Source of the DNA: Pseudomonadales bacterium
GTDB taxonomy: Bacteria > Pseudomonadota > Gammaproteobacteria > Pseudomonadales > Azotimanducaceae
NCBI GenBank assembly: GCA_019090615.1
Contig: JAHRVQ010000050.1
Location: forward strand, 22,480 to 86,479
Length of the DNA: 64,000 nt
Direction: 5' to 3'
Positions 34,399 through 43,500 of the stretch are shown in pieces. Under the pieces are notes generated by a model. That model did no database searches. It was not told the DNA's origin and was given only the letters and a program-made list of their open reading frames with translations. A program made the position numbers and the translations under genes. Each line of letters begins with the position of its first letter. The first letter of the stretch is position 1.

Positions 34399-36219
34399 GT
34401 GAGTATTACCGCTACCCAGGAAGAATTTGATCCAGTTGCGCTTAGACAAAAGTATGACGAAGAAAGACAAAAGCGTTTGCGCCGCGATGGCAACGAACAG
34501 TATCAGGAAATGAAAGGTGATTTTTCCTATTTTATGGACGACCCCTATGTTGTGGAGCCGATCAGTCGAGCGCCGCTAGAAGATGAAGTCGATGTGGTGA
34601 TTGTTGGTGGCGGTCTGGGTGGTCTGTTAGCCGGTGCACGCTTGCGAGAGGCGGGTGTGGAAGACATTCGAGTGATAGAAAAGGCTTCTGATTTTGGTGG
34701 CACCTGGTACTGGAATCGATACCCAGGTGCGGCCTGTGATATTGAGGCTTATACCTATTTGCCGCTGTTAGAAGAGCTTGGTTATATTCCGCCCCGCAAG
34801 TATGCAGATGCGCCTGAAATTTTAAGCCATTGTCAAAAAATTGCTAAAAAGTATCGGCTGTATGATAACGCCTGTATGCAAACCGAGGTGCAAAAGTTTA
34901 TTTGGGATGAAGCCACTCGTCGTTGGACTATTTTCACCAATAGAGATGACAAGATAAAAGCACGCTTCGTTCTTATGGTTAATGGGCCATTAAATAGGCC
35001 GAAATTACCAGGGATTAAAGGTATTAGTCGCTTTAAGGGACATACTTTTCACACCAGTCGGTGGGATTATAATTACACTGGTGGTGATGCGCACGGCAAC
35101 CTTAGTGGCTTGAAAAATAAGCGGGTAGGTATTATTGGTACTGGCGCAACGGCTATTCAGTGTGTGTCTTTCCTTGGCGACGCGGCAAAACAACTGTATG
35201 TATTTCAGCGTACGCCTTCTGGCGTCGATGTTAGAAATGACCGACCAACAGATATGCAATGGGCTAATGATTTAGCGCCCGGCTGGCAGAAGAAACGTCA
35301 AAAAGATTTTACTGCCGTGTTAAGTGGACGAGGCGGGCGGCGTGGTGAAAACGATCAACTTGATCAGTTTGATGATGCCTGGGTAGAAATGGGCAAAATA
35401 TATCGCCGGCGAATGCGCGAAGCAGGTTCAGGCGTGCAACGCAGTGATATAGCCGGTATTTATGAACTATCCAATTTTGAAAAAATGGAAAATGTGCGTA
35501 ACCGCGTTGACGAGATTGTTAAGGATAAAACGGTTGCCGAAGCGCTTAAGCCCTATTATGCATTTATGTGCAAACGGCCTTGTCTGGATGACCGTTACCT
35601 GCCAACTTTTAATCGAGATAATGTGCAGCTGGTAGATACTAACGGCCAGGGTGTTGAAGCCATTACCGAAAATGGTGTGGTGGTTGATGGAGTTGAATAT
35701 GAAGTAGACTGTTTGATATTTGCTACAGGTTTTGAAGTCGGCACCGACTACACCCGTCGCGCGGGTTATGACATGATTGGCGTTGATGGAATTAGTCTCG
35801 ATGAAAAGTGGCGTAACGGCATGATTTCGTATTTTGGTATGCATAGCCACGGCTTCCCCAATTGTCTACTCATTGGCAATGGGCAGGCGGCATTTACGGC
35901 AAATTATCCTGATGCGCTAGATGAAGGGGCTAAGCATAGTGCCTATCTTATAAAGCACTTCCTGGACCATGATATTACCCGTGTTGATGTCACCGAATCG
36001 GTAGAGCAACAGTGGACGGCTGAAGTGGTGGGAACAAAAGCTGTCACTGTTATGGGTGGTTCGTCCTGTACGCCGGGTTATTATAATCTAGAGGGTCAGC
36101 ACGATCCAAGGTCCAGATACAATCAGCCCTATGGTGGCATGCTTGGGGCCAATGACTATTTTGCCAAGCTAGAAGCATTTCGTGAAGCGGATAAAATGCC
36201 GGGGCTCATACTTTCCTGA
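34399..36219 (+). CDS. flavin-containing Baeyer-Villiger-type monooxygenase
   Basis: A 606-residue NADPH- and FAD-dependent monooxygenase. It has the first Rossmann motif GGGLGG (70-75), the Baeyer-Villiger fingerprint FxGxxxHxxxW at 212-222 (FKGHTFHTSRWD) and the second Rossmann motif GTGATA (247-252). These enzymes insert oxygen next to a ketone to give esters or lactones. An N-terminal extension of about 60 residues fits the cyclododecanone/steroid-type group; the substrate is inference. It starts at GTG with a textbook AAGGAG 8 nt upstream. Confidence 0.9.
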   Translation: MSITATQEEFDPVALRQKYDEERQKRLRRDGNEQYQEMKGDFSYFMDDPYVVEPISRAPLEDEVDVVIVGGGLGGLLAGARLREAGVEDIRVIEKASDFGGTWYWNRYPGAACDIEAYTYLPLLEELGYIPPRKYADAPEILSHCQKIAKKYRLYDNACMQTEVQKFIWDEATRRWTIFTNRDDKIKARFVLMVNGPLNRPKLPGIKGISRFKGHTFHTSRWDYNYTGGDAHGNLSGLKNKRVGIIGTGATAIQCVSFLGDAAKQLYVFQRTPSGVDVRNDRPTDMQWANDLAPGWQKKRQKDFTAVLSGRGGRRGENDQLDQFDDAWVEMGKIYRRRMREAGSGVQRSDIAGIYELSNFEKMENVRNRVDEIVKDKTVAEALKPYYAFMCKRPCLDDRYLPTFNRDNVQLVDTNGQGVEAITENGVVVDGVEYEVDCLIFATGFEVGTDYTRRAGYDMIGVDGISLDEKWRNGMISYFGMHSHGFPNCLLIGNGQAAFTANYPDALDEGAKHSAYLIKHFLDHDITRVDVTESVEQQWTAEVVGTKAVTVMGGSSCTPGYYNLEGQHDPRSRYNQPYGGMLGANDYFAKLEAFREADKMPGLILS

Positions 36220-36416
36220 AGCGGCGCCGTTAAACAATTTTAAAAAGTTGCCGTAAAATTTGTTTTTAGTTTTGCCTGGGTACTGATGCTATTTCAGGTT
36301 GGTATTTCAGGTTGGTAGCCTGGCTTGAATACTGAAACTTTTGATAGTCAGGCGGATGGTTGGTCTAAACCTACTTTGTTGGTAACGGTCTTTTGCTGCC
36401 TGATATTGTTGTACAT

Positions 36417-36452
36417 AAGCATTGTTTTAAGCATTGTTTTAAGCATTGTTTT
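36417..36452. repeat. 12-bp perfect tandem triplication
   Basis: aagcattgtttt is repeated three times, followed by aag. It lies 20 bp beyond the 3' end of the minus-strand gene at 36473, in the convergent spacer with the monooxygenase. Confidence 0.95.
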
Positions 36453-36472
36453 AAGAAATGTACATAGACTGA

Positions 36473-37246
36473 TTATTGAACCTCGAGTCTGGAATCTTGA
36501 GTCTGCGGTTCGGTTGGTTGTTGAGCAAATTGTTGCGCAAACTTTTTAAAGCCAGTTTCAAGTCTTAGCATCAGTTGTTTCGCGCCAGGCATGTTTTTAT
36601 TGAGGATAAAGTAGACGGGCATCTGCTGTAAAATTGAACTATGTAACCCTTCCACTGGGTTTTGTATCAGTGTTAAATCCATTGAGTTTTTGTAGGCCAG
36701 AAATAAATCAATATGCCCCTTTTTGAGCATTAGTGCGCCGCTGCGATAACTATTAATTCTGGTGAGATAGTTTTTGTTGTCTGGGGTAGAAAGCCTGCCT
36801 CTGATTTTTCCATAAGTCGTACCTGCCAGAAGACCGAGTCGCTTTTGTTTTAGTTGCTCAATATTTTGCGGTAATGCTTCTCCGGCTCGACCATAAACTT
36901 GTACCACCACTGAATATATAATCATTTGACTATAGATCACGTTAGTACCATAAGATTTCGGGTCAACGGTACCAGCAAAAAACTGGATATGGCCGTTGTC
37001 CAAATTGTGCAGTAAACGTTTCGCGGGAAAGCTCGCGAAGCGGAATTGAACATCTGCGTTGATAAATGACTGGGTTACTATGTTAGCTAAAATGCCTGTT
37101 GGCTGGACATTTTTTTTGAGTATATAAAACGGCGGGTAATGTATTACGCCGATAGTAATTGGTTCGGCCGGGGCTGTAGCGTAACTGATATTGATAATGC
37201 TGAAATATAGTAATAATAATCCAGCGATATATTTAGCATTTTGCAT
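36473..37246 (-). CDS. periplasmic solute-binding-like protein, tandem paralogue 3
   Basis: A 257-residue exported protein with a signal peptide (MQNAKYIAGLLLLYFSIINISYA). It has the overall pattern of family-3 solute-binding proteins (ITIGVIHYPPFYILKKNVQPTG, cited in part; KRLGLLAGTTYGKIRG; RSGALMLKKGHIDLFLAYKNS). It is clearly related to the two genes upstream in transcription. The start at 37246 has GGA about 7 nt upstream and removes an overlap with the preceding gene. No permease is nearby, so sensing or a shared transporter is possible. Confidence 0.8.
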   Translation of the reverse strand: MQNAKYIAGLLLLYFSIINISYATAPAEPITIGVIHYPPFYILKKNVQPTGILANIVTQSFINADVQFRFASFPAKRLLHNLDNGHIQFFAGTVDPKSYGTNVIYSQMIIYSVVVQVYGRAGEALPQNIEQLKQKRLGLLAGTTYGKIRGRLSTPDNKNYLTRINSYRSGALMLKKGHIDLFLAYKNSMDLTLIQNPVEGLHSSILQQMPVYFILNKNMPGAKQLMLRLETGFKKFAQQFAQQPTEPQTQDSRLEVQ

Positions 37247-37289
37247 AATTATTCCAGTCAAATATTTAGCTAGCGGAGCAAGCACATCA

Positions 37290-38153
37290 TTAGTGATCGG
37301 GCTGTCGGGCAGGCCCATTTATTTGCTGAAAAGCTGAATTTATCAAGTTCATGATTTGCGCTGCATTTTGTGTTTTTTTGTTGAGAATGAAATATATATG
37401 CGCATCGGATAGTATTTTGTTTTTCAGGCCCCGGATTGGGCGTTCTGCAAGGGCAGCTTCAGATGAGTTTTTATACGCTAACATATAGTCAATTCGGCCT
37501 TTTTCTACCATCACTAAGCCGTTCCTGGTGGTGTTAATGGTGGTGATGTTTTTAAGATTATCTTCTGTCATAAATAGTTTACGGTTGCCAGAGTAGGTAT
37601 ATCCACGTATTAAACCCACTCGTTTACCCACTAGTTCAGCGAAACTCGACGGCAGTTTTTGATTGCTGAGAGCGTAAACAGCGACCTCTATGGTGGTAAT
37701 AGGTTGGCGGCTATAAAGTACATGTTGATGGTATACAGGAACGCCCTTTAGGCCGACGGCCAGGTTTACCTCGCCCGATACCAGGCTGGCATAGAGCCGC
37801 TTAATAGGATAGGCATTAAACTGGAAGTCGATTTCAGCTCGGGTCAGCGTATCACGAATGATATCGGGTAAAATGCCTGATGGCTGTTTGTTTTTGCCGA
37901 GGACAAATAGTGGTGGGTAGTGGACTATGCCGACATTAATTGGTTTTGCCTGACAATTAAATGCGAGAAATATTAGCCAAATAACGACGCTCAATAACTT
38001 AAGTGAGTATCCCAGCCAGCCGCTTGTTTTGATGAATGTTGCATTGATAGTCTCAGTCAAAGGTCTTATAAAGTTGGTGGCGCTTTGTTGACGACTATTT
38101 TTTGAAATATCATTGTAATAATTGGTGCGGTTTGTGTGCCTTATGTTTCTCAA
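37290..38153 (-). CDS. periplasmic solute-binding-like protein, tandem paralogue 2
   Basis: A 287-residue paralogue: INVGIVHYPPLFVLGKNKQP, YPIKRLYASLVSGEVNLAVG, GKRVGLIRGYTYSGNRKL and KGRIDYMLAYKNS match the same positions in its neighbours. The hydrophobic export segment (LLSVVIWLIFLAFNCQA) begins only near residue 53, giving an unusually long N-terminal extension. The start codon is TTG, overlapping the previous stop as TTGA; there is no in-frame ATG before the mature domain. Coupled translation from the upstream paralogue is likely. Confidence 0.75.
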   Translation of the reverse strand: MRNIRHTNRTNYYNDISKNSRQQSATNFIRPLTETINATFIKTSGWLGYSLKLLSVVIWLIFLAFNCQAKPINVGIVHYPPLFVLGKNKQPSGILPDIIRDTLTRAEIDFQFNAYPIKRLYASLVSGEVNLAVGLKGVPVYHQHVLYSRQPITTIEVAVYALSNQKLPSSFAELVGKRVGLIRGYTYSGNRKLFMTEDNLKNITTINTTRNGLVMVEKGRIDYMLAYKNSSEAALAERPIRGLKNKILSDAHIYFILNKKTQNAAQIMNLINSAFQQINGPARQPDH

Positions 38154-38902
38154 TACTTAATCCCTTGTGTTGAGTGCGTTTCAAACAGCCGCATCAGGTT
38201 TAATGCATCGGGTGTGTTTTTGTTAACAATAAAATAAATATCAAATTTTTCAATGACCAAATGGCGTAAACCTTTGACTGGATGAGAGGCCAGTTCCTGG
38301 TCCATTGGACGTTGATATTGCAACAGGTAGTCAATATGGTTTTCTTCTAACATTAGTAATCCGCTGCGGTGTTTTTCAATGGGGGTGATGTATTTGCTGT
38401 TGTCTGGCGCGGTGAGAATGTCTCTGATGCCGGGATAGCCAAACATTTTGATTAACCCCAGGTTTTTACCTTTGAGTTGTGATGTATTCCTGGGCAATTT
38501 GCCATGTTTGAAGGTGTAGACCTGCAATACGATGGATGTCAGTGGCTGTTCGCCATAAAGCACATTTTGATGATGTTTTAGATGGCTTTTAAGGCCGGCA
38601 AATATATTTACTTCGCCGGTATGAAGATTGTGCAAGAGCCGCTTAAGCGGGTAATGGGTAAAATGAAATTGTATATTGGCGGCATTTAGTTTGGCCTCAA
38701 TGAGTTCTACGATTGAACCTTGCGGTGGTCCTGACGCATCAAGTACGTAGAGTGGCGGAAAGTGAAGAAAACCAATGTTGAGTGATTTTTGAGCTATACC
38801 CTGTTGGCTTGCGGAACATCCAAAAAAGGTACACGCGGCCAGTATGAACATTAATAGTTGCGGGCGTAGTTGTGGACATCGTTGCGGAAATTTCAGCGAC
38901 AT
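38150..38902 (-). CDS. solute-binding-like lipoprotein, tandem paralogue 1
   Basis: A 250-residue paralogue and first gene of the leftward three-gene operon. The N-terminus has a lipoprotein-type signal (LLMFILAAC, with Cys24 as the likely lipidation site), unlike the other two. The mature part has the shared pattern LNIGFLHFPPLYVLD, YPLKRLLHNLHTGEVNIFAG, GKNLGLIKMFGYPGIRD and ENHIDYLLQYQRP. The common order of motifs in all three indicates local gene duplication followed by strong divergence. Confidence 0.78.
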   Translation of the reverse strand: MSLKFPQRCPQLRPQLLMFILAACTFFGCSASQQGIAQKSLNIGFLHFPPLYVLDASGPPQGSIVELIEAKLNAANIQFHFTHYPLKRLLHNLHTGEVNIFAGLKSHLKHHQNVLYGEQPLTSIVLQVYTFKHGKLPRNTSQLKGKNLGLIKMFGYPGIRDILTAPDNSKYITPIEKHRSGLLMLEENHIDYLLQYQRPMDQELASHPVKGLRHLVIEKFDIYFIVNKNTPDALNLMRLFETHSTQGIKY

Positions 38903-39140
38903 AAATTTTCCAGACCGGATAACGGGTTTTGCTCACATGAAGGATAGATGGGCTTTGGTTATTTGGCTAAAAGCTACGCTGCATTTGTGTTCTGAGATAG
39001 CAGACTATTGCCTTCATAAGCGTAAAAGTTGCCAGGTTTGCATCGAGAGGGCTTTACTTGGTACGGTGTTAATTCCTAAAGTGTATATCCCATATTTTTT
39101 ACCCGCCGCAGGTCAGCGGATTTAATCAGGAGATGAGCCG

Positions 39141-40292
39141 ATGAGTGGTCCTTTAACAGGATTTAAAGTGATTGAATTAGCAGGCATAGGGCCTGCCCCA
39201 ATGTGTGCAATGATGTTATCCGATATGGGGGCAGAGGTGGTTCGTATTGATCGCCTAAAGGATGCCGGGCTGGGTATATCAATGCCAAAACAGTTTAATT
39301 TCCTCGGTAGGGGGCGTAAATCGATAGCAGTCGATTTAAAAAATCCTGCCGGGATAGAGACCGTACTAAAGCTCATTGATAATGCTGATGCGGTACTTGA
39401 AGGCTTTCGTCCTGGTGTTATGGAACGGTTAGGTTTGGGCCCTGATGTTTGTCTGGCACGCAACCCAAAGTTGGTTTTTGGTCGGGTCACCGGTTGGGGT
39501 CAGGAAGGGCCGTTATCTCAATCAGCAGGGCATGATTTGAATTATATTGCACTGACCGGCGCATTACATGCCATAGGTCGCAATGATAATGAACCACCGG
39601 CGCCACCATTAAATCTGGTGGGTGATTTTGGTGGCGGGACAATGTTTATTTTGACCGGAATTCTAGCTGCGTTACTAGAAGTTAAGAAGTCGGGCAAAGG
39701 TCAGGTGGTAGATGCGGGTATGGTGGACGGTGCTTTATCCTTAATGACCTCGATGTACGGTATGCATGCCTCCGGCGGATTTAAGGACGTTCGTGGGTCG
39801 AATATTTTAGATAGTGGTTCGCATTTTTATAATACCTATGAAACCAAAGATGGACGTTATATTTCTATTGGCAGTATTGAAACCAAATTTTATGCGCAGC
39901 TGTTAGAAAAACTGGATATTGCGCCAGACTCGCTGCCGCCACAAATGGACAAGGCAAGCTGGCCAGAAATGAAGGAAAAATTGAAACAGATTTTTCTTAC
40001 TAAAAGTCGCGATGAATGGTGTGCCATTATGGAAAATACCGACATTTGTTATGCGCCGGTATTAACCCTCGAAGAAGCACCTGATTATCCCCACAACAAA
40101 GAACGCGGCGCCTTTGTTGATGTAGAGGGTATGATGCATCCTGCGCCAGCGCCCCGGTTTAGCGCAACCCCGTCTTCGATTAAAGGTCCTACACCCAAAA
40201 CTGGTATTCATACCGAAGAAGTGCTGCAAGACTGGGGCATTAGTGACGCAGAGATCAATGCACTCAAAGAAGGCGGTGCGATTAGAAGTTAA
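39141..40292 (+). CDS. alpha-methylacyl-CoA racemase (CaiB/BaiF family)
   Basis: A 383-residue class III CoA-transferase-fold protein whose residues match the racemase subgroup: catalytic His131 (GHDLNY), Asp162 (LVGDFGGG) and Glu247 (GSIETKFY) correspond to His126, Asp156 and Glu241 of the Mycobacterium enzyme MCR. It interconverts 2-methylacyl-CoA epimers, a step before beta-oxidation of branched or steroid-type side chains. AGGAG lies 8 nt upstream of the ATG. It is a separate unit from the downstream GST-CoA transferase genes. Confidence 0.92.
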   Translation: MSGPLTGFKVIELAGIGPAPMCAMMLSDMGAEVVRIDRLKDAGLGISMPKQFNFLGRGRKSIAVDLKNPAGIETVLKLIDNADAVLEGFRPGVMERLGLGPDVCLARNPKLVFGRVTGWGQEGPLSQSAGHDLNYIALTGALHAIGRNDNEPPAPPLNLVGDFGGGTMFILTGILAALLEVKKSGKGQVVDAGMVDGALSLMTSMYGMHASGGFKDVRGSNILDSGSHFYNTYETKDGRYISIGSIETKFYAQLLEKLDIAPDSLPPQMDKASWPEMKEKLKQIFLTKSRDEWCAIMENTDICYAPVLTLEEAPDYPHNKERGAFVDVEGMMHPAPAPRFSATPSSIKGPTPKTGIHTEEVLQDWGISDAEINALKEGGAIRS

Positions 40293-40304
40293 CCGCCCTG
40301 ACCG

Positions 40305-40349
40305 AGCCATAGAGATTGCTCAGGCAGTCTCTGGTATTTCTCTATGGCT
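40305..40349 (+). terminator. hairpin after the racemase gene
   Basis: AGCCATAGAGA (40305-40315) pairs perfectly with TCTCTATGGCT (40339-40349), and the loop holds a further short stem (TGCTCAGGCA). It starts 12 bp after the stop codon. It has no T-tract, so it may act as a 3'-end structure or with Rho. Confidence 0.5.
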
Positions 40350-40452
40350 TAAGGCTATGGCCTAAAGCGCTGACGGCGAGCTATGGATTTGAACGAAGAA
40401 GTATAGTTTTGTTGTCAGGTTAAAGCATAATAGGTCGCTTTGCTGCGCTTAT

Positions 40453-40488
40453 ATTGTCAGTAGGGTTGTCAGTACGGTTGTCAATATG
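40453..40488. repeat. 12-bp tandem array, 3 copies
   Basis: attgtcagtagg, gttgtcagtacg and gttgtcaatatg, diverging along the array, in the spacer before the GST gene. Confidence 0.85.
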
Positions 40489-40783
40489 AGATTTATTTCG
40501 GAGATTTCCTGCTTGAAAAACGGCTCTCTATTGCTGCCCGTAGGGCCGTTGTTTCTGATATGCTCTGCGGCTGAAAATGCCGTCCAGCTGTTGCCTGAAT
40601 TTGGCCTTTTATCTGACTTGCTCGCAAGTATCGAATGACCAACCACACCGATGGTGTATAAAAGGATTTCCAGTGAAGGGTGTTAGTCGTGCCAGGGATC
40701 TGGAGCTGGGTAGAGCATACGAGTCGAGTCAGGCAGCGTTAAAAAAATCGCATTAAAATTCACAATCCATTGGGGAAATAACC

Positions 40784-41431
40784 ATGCCAACAGTTTATGG
40801 GGCGATACTCTCGCCATTTGTTCGAAAAGTTAGAGTTTGTCTGCAGCTGAAAAACCTGGCGTATGATTTGGACCCGGTATTTCCTGGTTCTAAAGACCCA
40901 GAATTTCGGTTATTAAGTCCAACGGGAAAAATACCCGCTTTCCGTGACGGCGACTACGGCCTGGCCGATTCGTCTGCTATCTGCGCCTACCTTGAGCAGA
41001 AGTATCCAGCCAGTGGCGTAAGCTTATTTCCTGAGGATGCAGAAGCATTGGGTAAATGCATATGGCTGGAAGAATATGCTGATTCTCATATTTTTGACAA
41101 TTCAACAGGGAAAATATTTTTTCCGCGTGTGGTGCTGAAACTACAACGACAGGAACATGATGAAGCTGCGGTTAAACAGGCCGTTATCGATGAACTACCA
41201 CCCATTTTTGATTATCTGGAATCTCAGTTAGGCGAAACGCCTTTTATTGTTGGTGCTGGTCTAACAATCGCGGATATTGCTATTGTTAGTCAGATGGTTA
41301 ATTTACAGCATGCGCAGGAAGGCATAGACAAAGATCGTTGGCCGAAATTTGCAAAATATGTTGCGCATCATCTAGCAGAGAATTATTTTGCTGACCTGGT
41401 CACAGAAGAAAATGCAGTCTTTAAAAGATAG
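40784..41431 (+). CDS. glutathione S-transferase family protein
   Basis: A 215-residue protein with an N-terminal thioredoxin-like domain (YGAILSPFVRKVRVCLQLKN, in part; PTGKIPAF with the cis-Pro; DSSAICAYLEQKYP, the glutathione-binding Asp/Ser turn) and a helical C-terminal domain (ADIAIVSQMV). GGGGAAA precedes the ATG. It starts a rightward run with CaiB-type transferase, SDR and MFS genes, so a role in conjugating or isomerising a catabolic intermediate is plausible but unproven. Confidence 0.87.
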   Translation: MPTVYGAILSPFVRKVRVCLQLKNLAYDLDPVFPGSKDPEFRLLSPTGKIPAFRDGDYGLADSSAICAYLEQKYPASGVSLFPEDAEALGKCIWLEEYADSHIFDNSTGKIFFPRVVLKLQRQEHDEAAVKQAVIDELPPIFDYLESQLGETPFIVGAGLTIADIAIVSQMVNLQHAQEGIDKDRWPKFAKYVAHHLAENYFADLVTEENAVFKR

Positions 41432-41477
41432 CTGTGGTTAAGCGATAGTAAGCTCTGCAATAAAACAGGAAAGGTTG

Positions 41478-42656
41478 ATGATCAAGGTACTAGACGGTAT
41501 TAAAGTTCTGGATTTTGGGCGATATATAGCGGGGCCCTATTGCGCGGCACTTTTGGGTGATTTGGGTGCTGATGTACTGCGTATTGAACGGGTTGGTGGT
41601 GGTGAGGATCGTTATGTGTCGCCAGTACTTGAAGATGGTACCGGCGCAGGTTTTTTTCAGATGAATCGTAATAAGCGTTCCCTGACGCTTAATCCAACGA
41701 AACCAGAAGGCCGCAAAATAGTTCGGCAATTGATCGAAACGGCAGATGTGGTGGTAGCCAATTTGCCTGCGCCAACATTAAAATCAATGGGGCTCGACCT
41801 TGAAAGTTTGCACGCAATTAATCCCAAGGTCATTCTTGCTACCGCGTCTGCTTTCGGTAGTGAAGGCCCCTATGCTGAGCGGGTTGGTTTTGATGGCATT
41901 GGTCAGGTGATGTCGGGTGGAACACATTTAACGGGTCAGCCTGATATGCCGCAACGCTGTCTGGTGCCCTATGTGGATTTTGCCACTGCAACCAATTGCG
42001 CTTATGGGACGCTGGCTGCGCTAATGGCAAGGGAAAAAACGGGTAAAGGGCAAATGGTTGAGGGGTCGTTGCTGCGGTCTGCATTAACAGTTTCCAATAC
42101 CTATATGATCGAAGAAGAGGTGCTGAGCCTGAATCGTCAGAGACGCGGCAACCGGGCTTATAATGGCGGTCCCTCTGATATTTTTAAGACTGCTGATGGA
42201 TGGATTTTAGCGCAGGTTGTGGGCAATAATTTATTTAAACGTTGGGTTATGTTAATTGGCTGTGAAGAATGGCTGGATGATCCCCGTTTTAAGGATGACA
42301 ATGCTCGGGCTGATAATGGCGAAGTAATTAGTGCTAAAATGAACCACTGGTGCGCTGATTATACTTCCGCTGAGGCGATTGCTTTACTGGCGGAAAATCG
42401 GATACCGGCGGGTGAGGTCCTGAGTCCTCGAGAAGTATTACAGGACCCTCAGGTTCAAACGATGCTGATGCCGCAGCAATATCCAGGGCTCAAAAAATCA
42501 GCACCAGTAGTAGGCCCGCCAATAACATTGTCAGATACGCCGACAGATTTTTATCGGCGCGCACCCACTGCAGGTGAACATTCTGACGACATCCTGACAG
42601 AAATTGGCTACACAGCTGAAGCGATCGATTCGCTTCGAGCTGCAAAAATAATATAA
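41478..42656 (+). CDS. CaiB/BaiF family CoA transferase
   Basis: A 392-residue class III CoA transferase. The N-terminal KVLDFGRYIAGPYCAALLGDLGADVLRIE pattern (part shown) and Asp167 (PYVDFATA), at the position of the catalytic Asp169 of formyl-CoA transferase, support true transferase activity rather than racemase. It would activate a carboxylic acid by transfer from another CoA thioester. AGGA lies 7 nt before the ATG. Located 46 bp after the GST gene. Confidence 0.88.
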   Translation: MIKVLDGIKVLDFGRYIAGPYCAALLGDLGADVLRIERVGGGEDRYVSPVLEDGTGAGFFQMNRNKRSLTLNPTKPEGRKIVRQLIETADVVVANLPAPTLKSMGLDLESLHAINPKVILATASAFGSEGPYAERVGFDGIGQVMSGGTHLTGQPDMPQRCLVPYVDFATATNCAYGTLAALMAREKTGKGQMVEGSLLRSALTVSNTYMIEEEVLSLNRQRRGNRAYNGGPSDIFKTADGWILAQVVGNNLFKRWVMLIGCEEWLDDPRFKDDNARADNGEVISAKMNHWCADYTSAEAIALLAENRIPAGEVLSPREVLQDPQVQTMLMPQQYPGLKKSAPVVGPPITLSDTPTDFYRRAPTAGEHSDDILTEIGYTAEAIDSLRAAKII

Positions 42657-42698
42657 ATACGTGCAGTCTGACAATTATCTTTTAACAGGAGTTTTGGA

Positions 42699-43469
42699 AT
42701 GTCTCAGGATTTATCAGCAAGAGTCGCAATAGTTACTGGTGGTGGGCGTGGCTTAGGCCAGGCTTATAGTATTGCACTGGCCGAGGCCGGTGCAAAAGTT
42801 GTGGTAGCGGATGTTATTGATTGTGATGCTACTGTGGCGCAGATTATACAAGCGGGTGGTGAGGCGATTGCAGTTGCTGCAGATGTTACAGATACTGCGG
42901 CAATGACGGGTATGGCAAATGCTGCGATTGAGACTTTTGGTCGTATCGACATCCTGGTTAATAATGCCGCTTTATATGGTGGCTTAGAAAAAATGTCACC
43001 GATGATAGATCTGTCTGAAGAAGAGTGGGATAAGGTTATGGACATTAATGTAAAGGGTGTCTGGAAGGCGGCAAGGGCTGTGGTGCCGCAAATGACTGAG
43101 CAAAAATATGGCAAAATCATAAATATTTCATCCGGTACGATTTTTATGGGTCTGCCCGGCATGATGCATTATGTAACCTCAAAAGGTGCTGTTTGGGCCA
43201 TGAGCCGTGTTATGTCACGTGAATTAGGTGCTAAAGGAATCAGAGTTAATTGCGTTACACCTGGGTTTACCATGACCCAGGCGTCGGAGGATTTAATGGC
43301 GAAGGCCGGTAACGTAGATACAAAACAACGGGTTGTTGCAATGTCGGCTTTAGGTCGAGAGCAACAGGCTGAAGATTTAACGGGTACCGTGGTCTTTTTA
43401 TCCTCGGCTGAGAGCGATTTTATTACCGGCCAGACGTTGAATGTTGACGGGGGTGTTACCCACGGATAA
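42699..43469 (+). CDS. SDR family oxidoreductase
   Basis: A 256-residue classical short-chain dehydrogenase: cofactor motif TGGGRGLG (13-20), NNAA (88-91), catalytic Ser144/145, Tyr158 and Lys162 (YVTSK), and a C-terminal ITGQTLNVDGG. Asp38 (VADV) after the second strand suggests NAD preference. AGGAG precedes the ATG. It follows the CoA transferase by 42 bp and probably acts on a hydroxyacyl or alcohol intermediate of the same pathway. Confidence 0.9.
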   Translation: MSQDLSARVAIVTGGGRGLGQAYSIALAEAGAKVVVADVIDCDATVAQIIQAGGEAIAVAADVTDTAAMTGMANAAIETFGRIDILVNNAALYGGLEKMSPMIDLSEEEWDKVMDINVKGVWKAARAVVPQMTEQKYGKIINISSGTIFMGLPGMMHYVTSKGAVWAMSRVMSRELGAKGIRVNCVTPGFTMTQASEDLMAKAGNVDTKQRVVAMSALGREQQAEDLTGTVVFLSSAESDFITGQTLNVDGGVTHG

Positions 43470-43500
43470 GCAGTGCTGATCAATATTTACCCGGCAACTG

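Larger units (their letters stand above)
40293..40783. other. 490-bp intergenic region
   Basis: It contains an 11-bp-stem hairpin just after the racemase gene and a 12-bp triple repeat. No supported gene; the promoter of the GST operon should be in the right half. Confidence 0.6.

Noticed and set aside
36325..36549. Hydrophobic 74-codon frame on the plus strand
   Set aside because: It begins at TTG without a ribosome site, gets its repeats from the 12-bp triplication and overlaps the 3' end of a well supported gene.
40449..40646. 65-codon minus-strand frame
   Set aside because: It is encoded partly by the 12-bp tandem array and shows no protein-like features.
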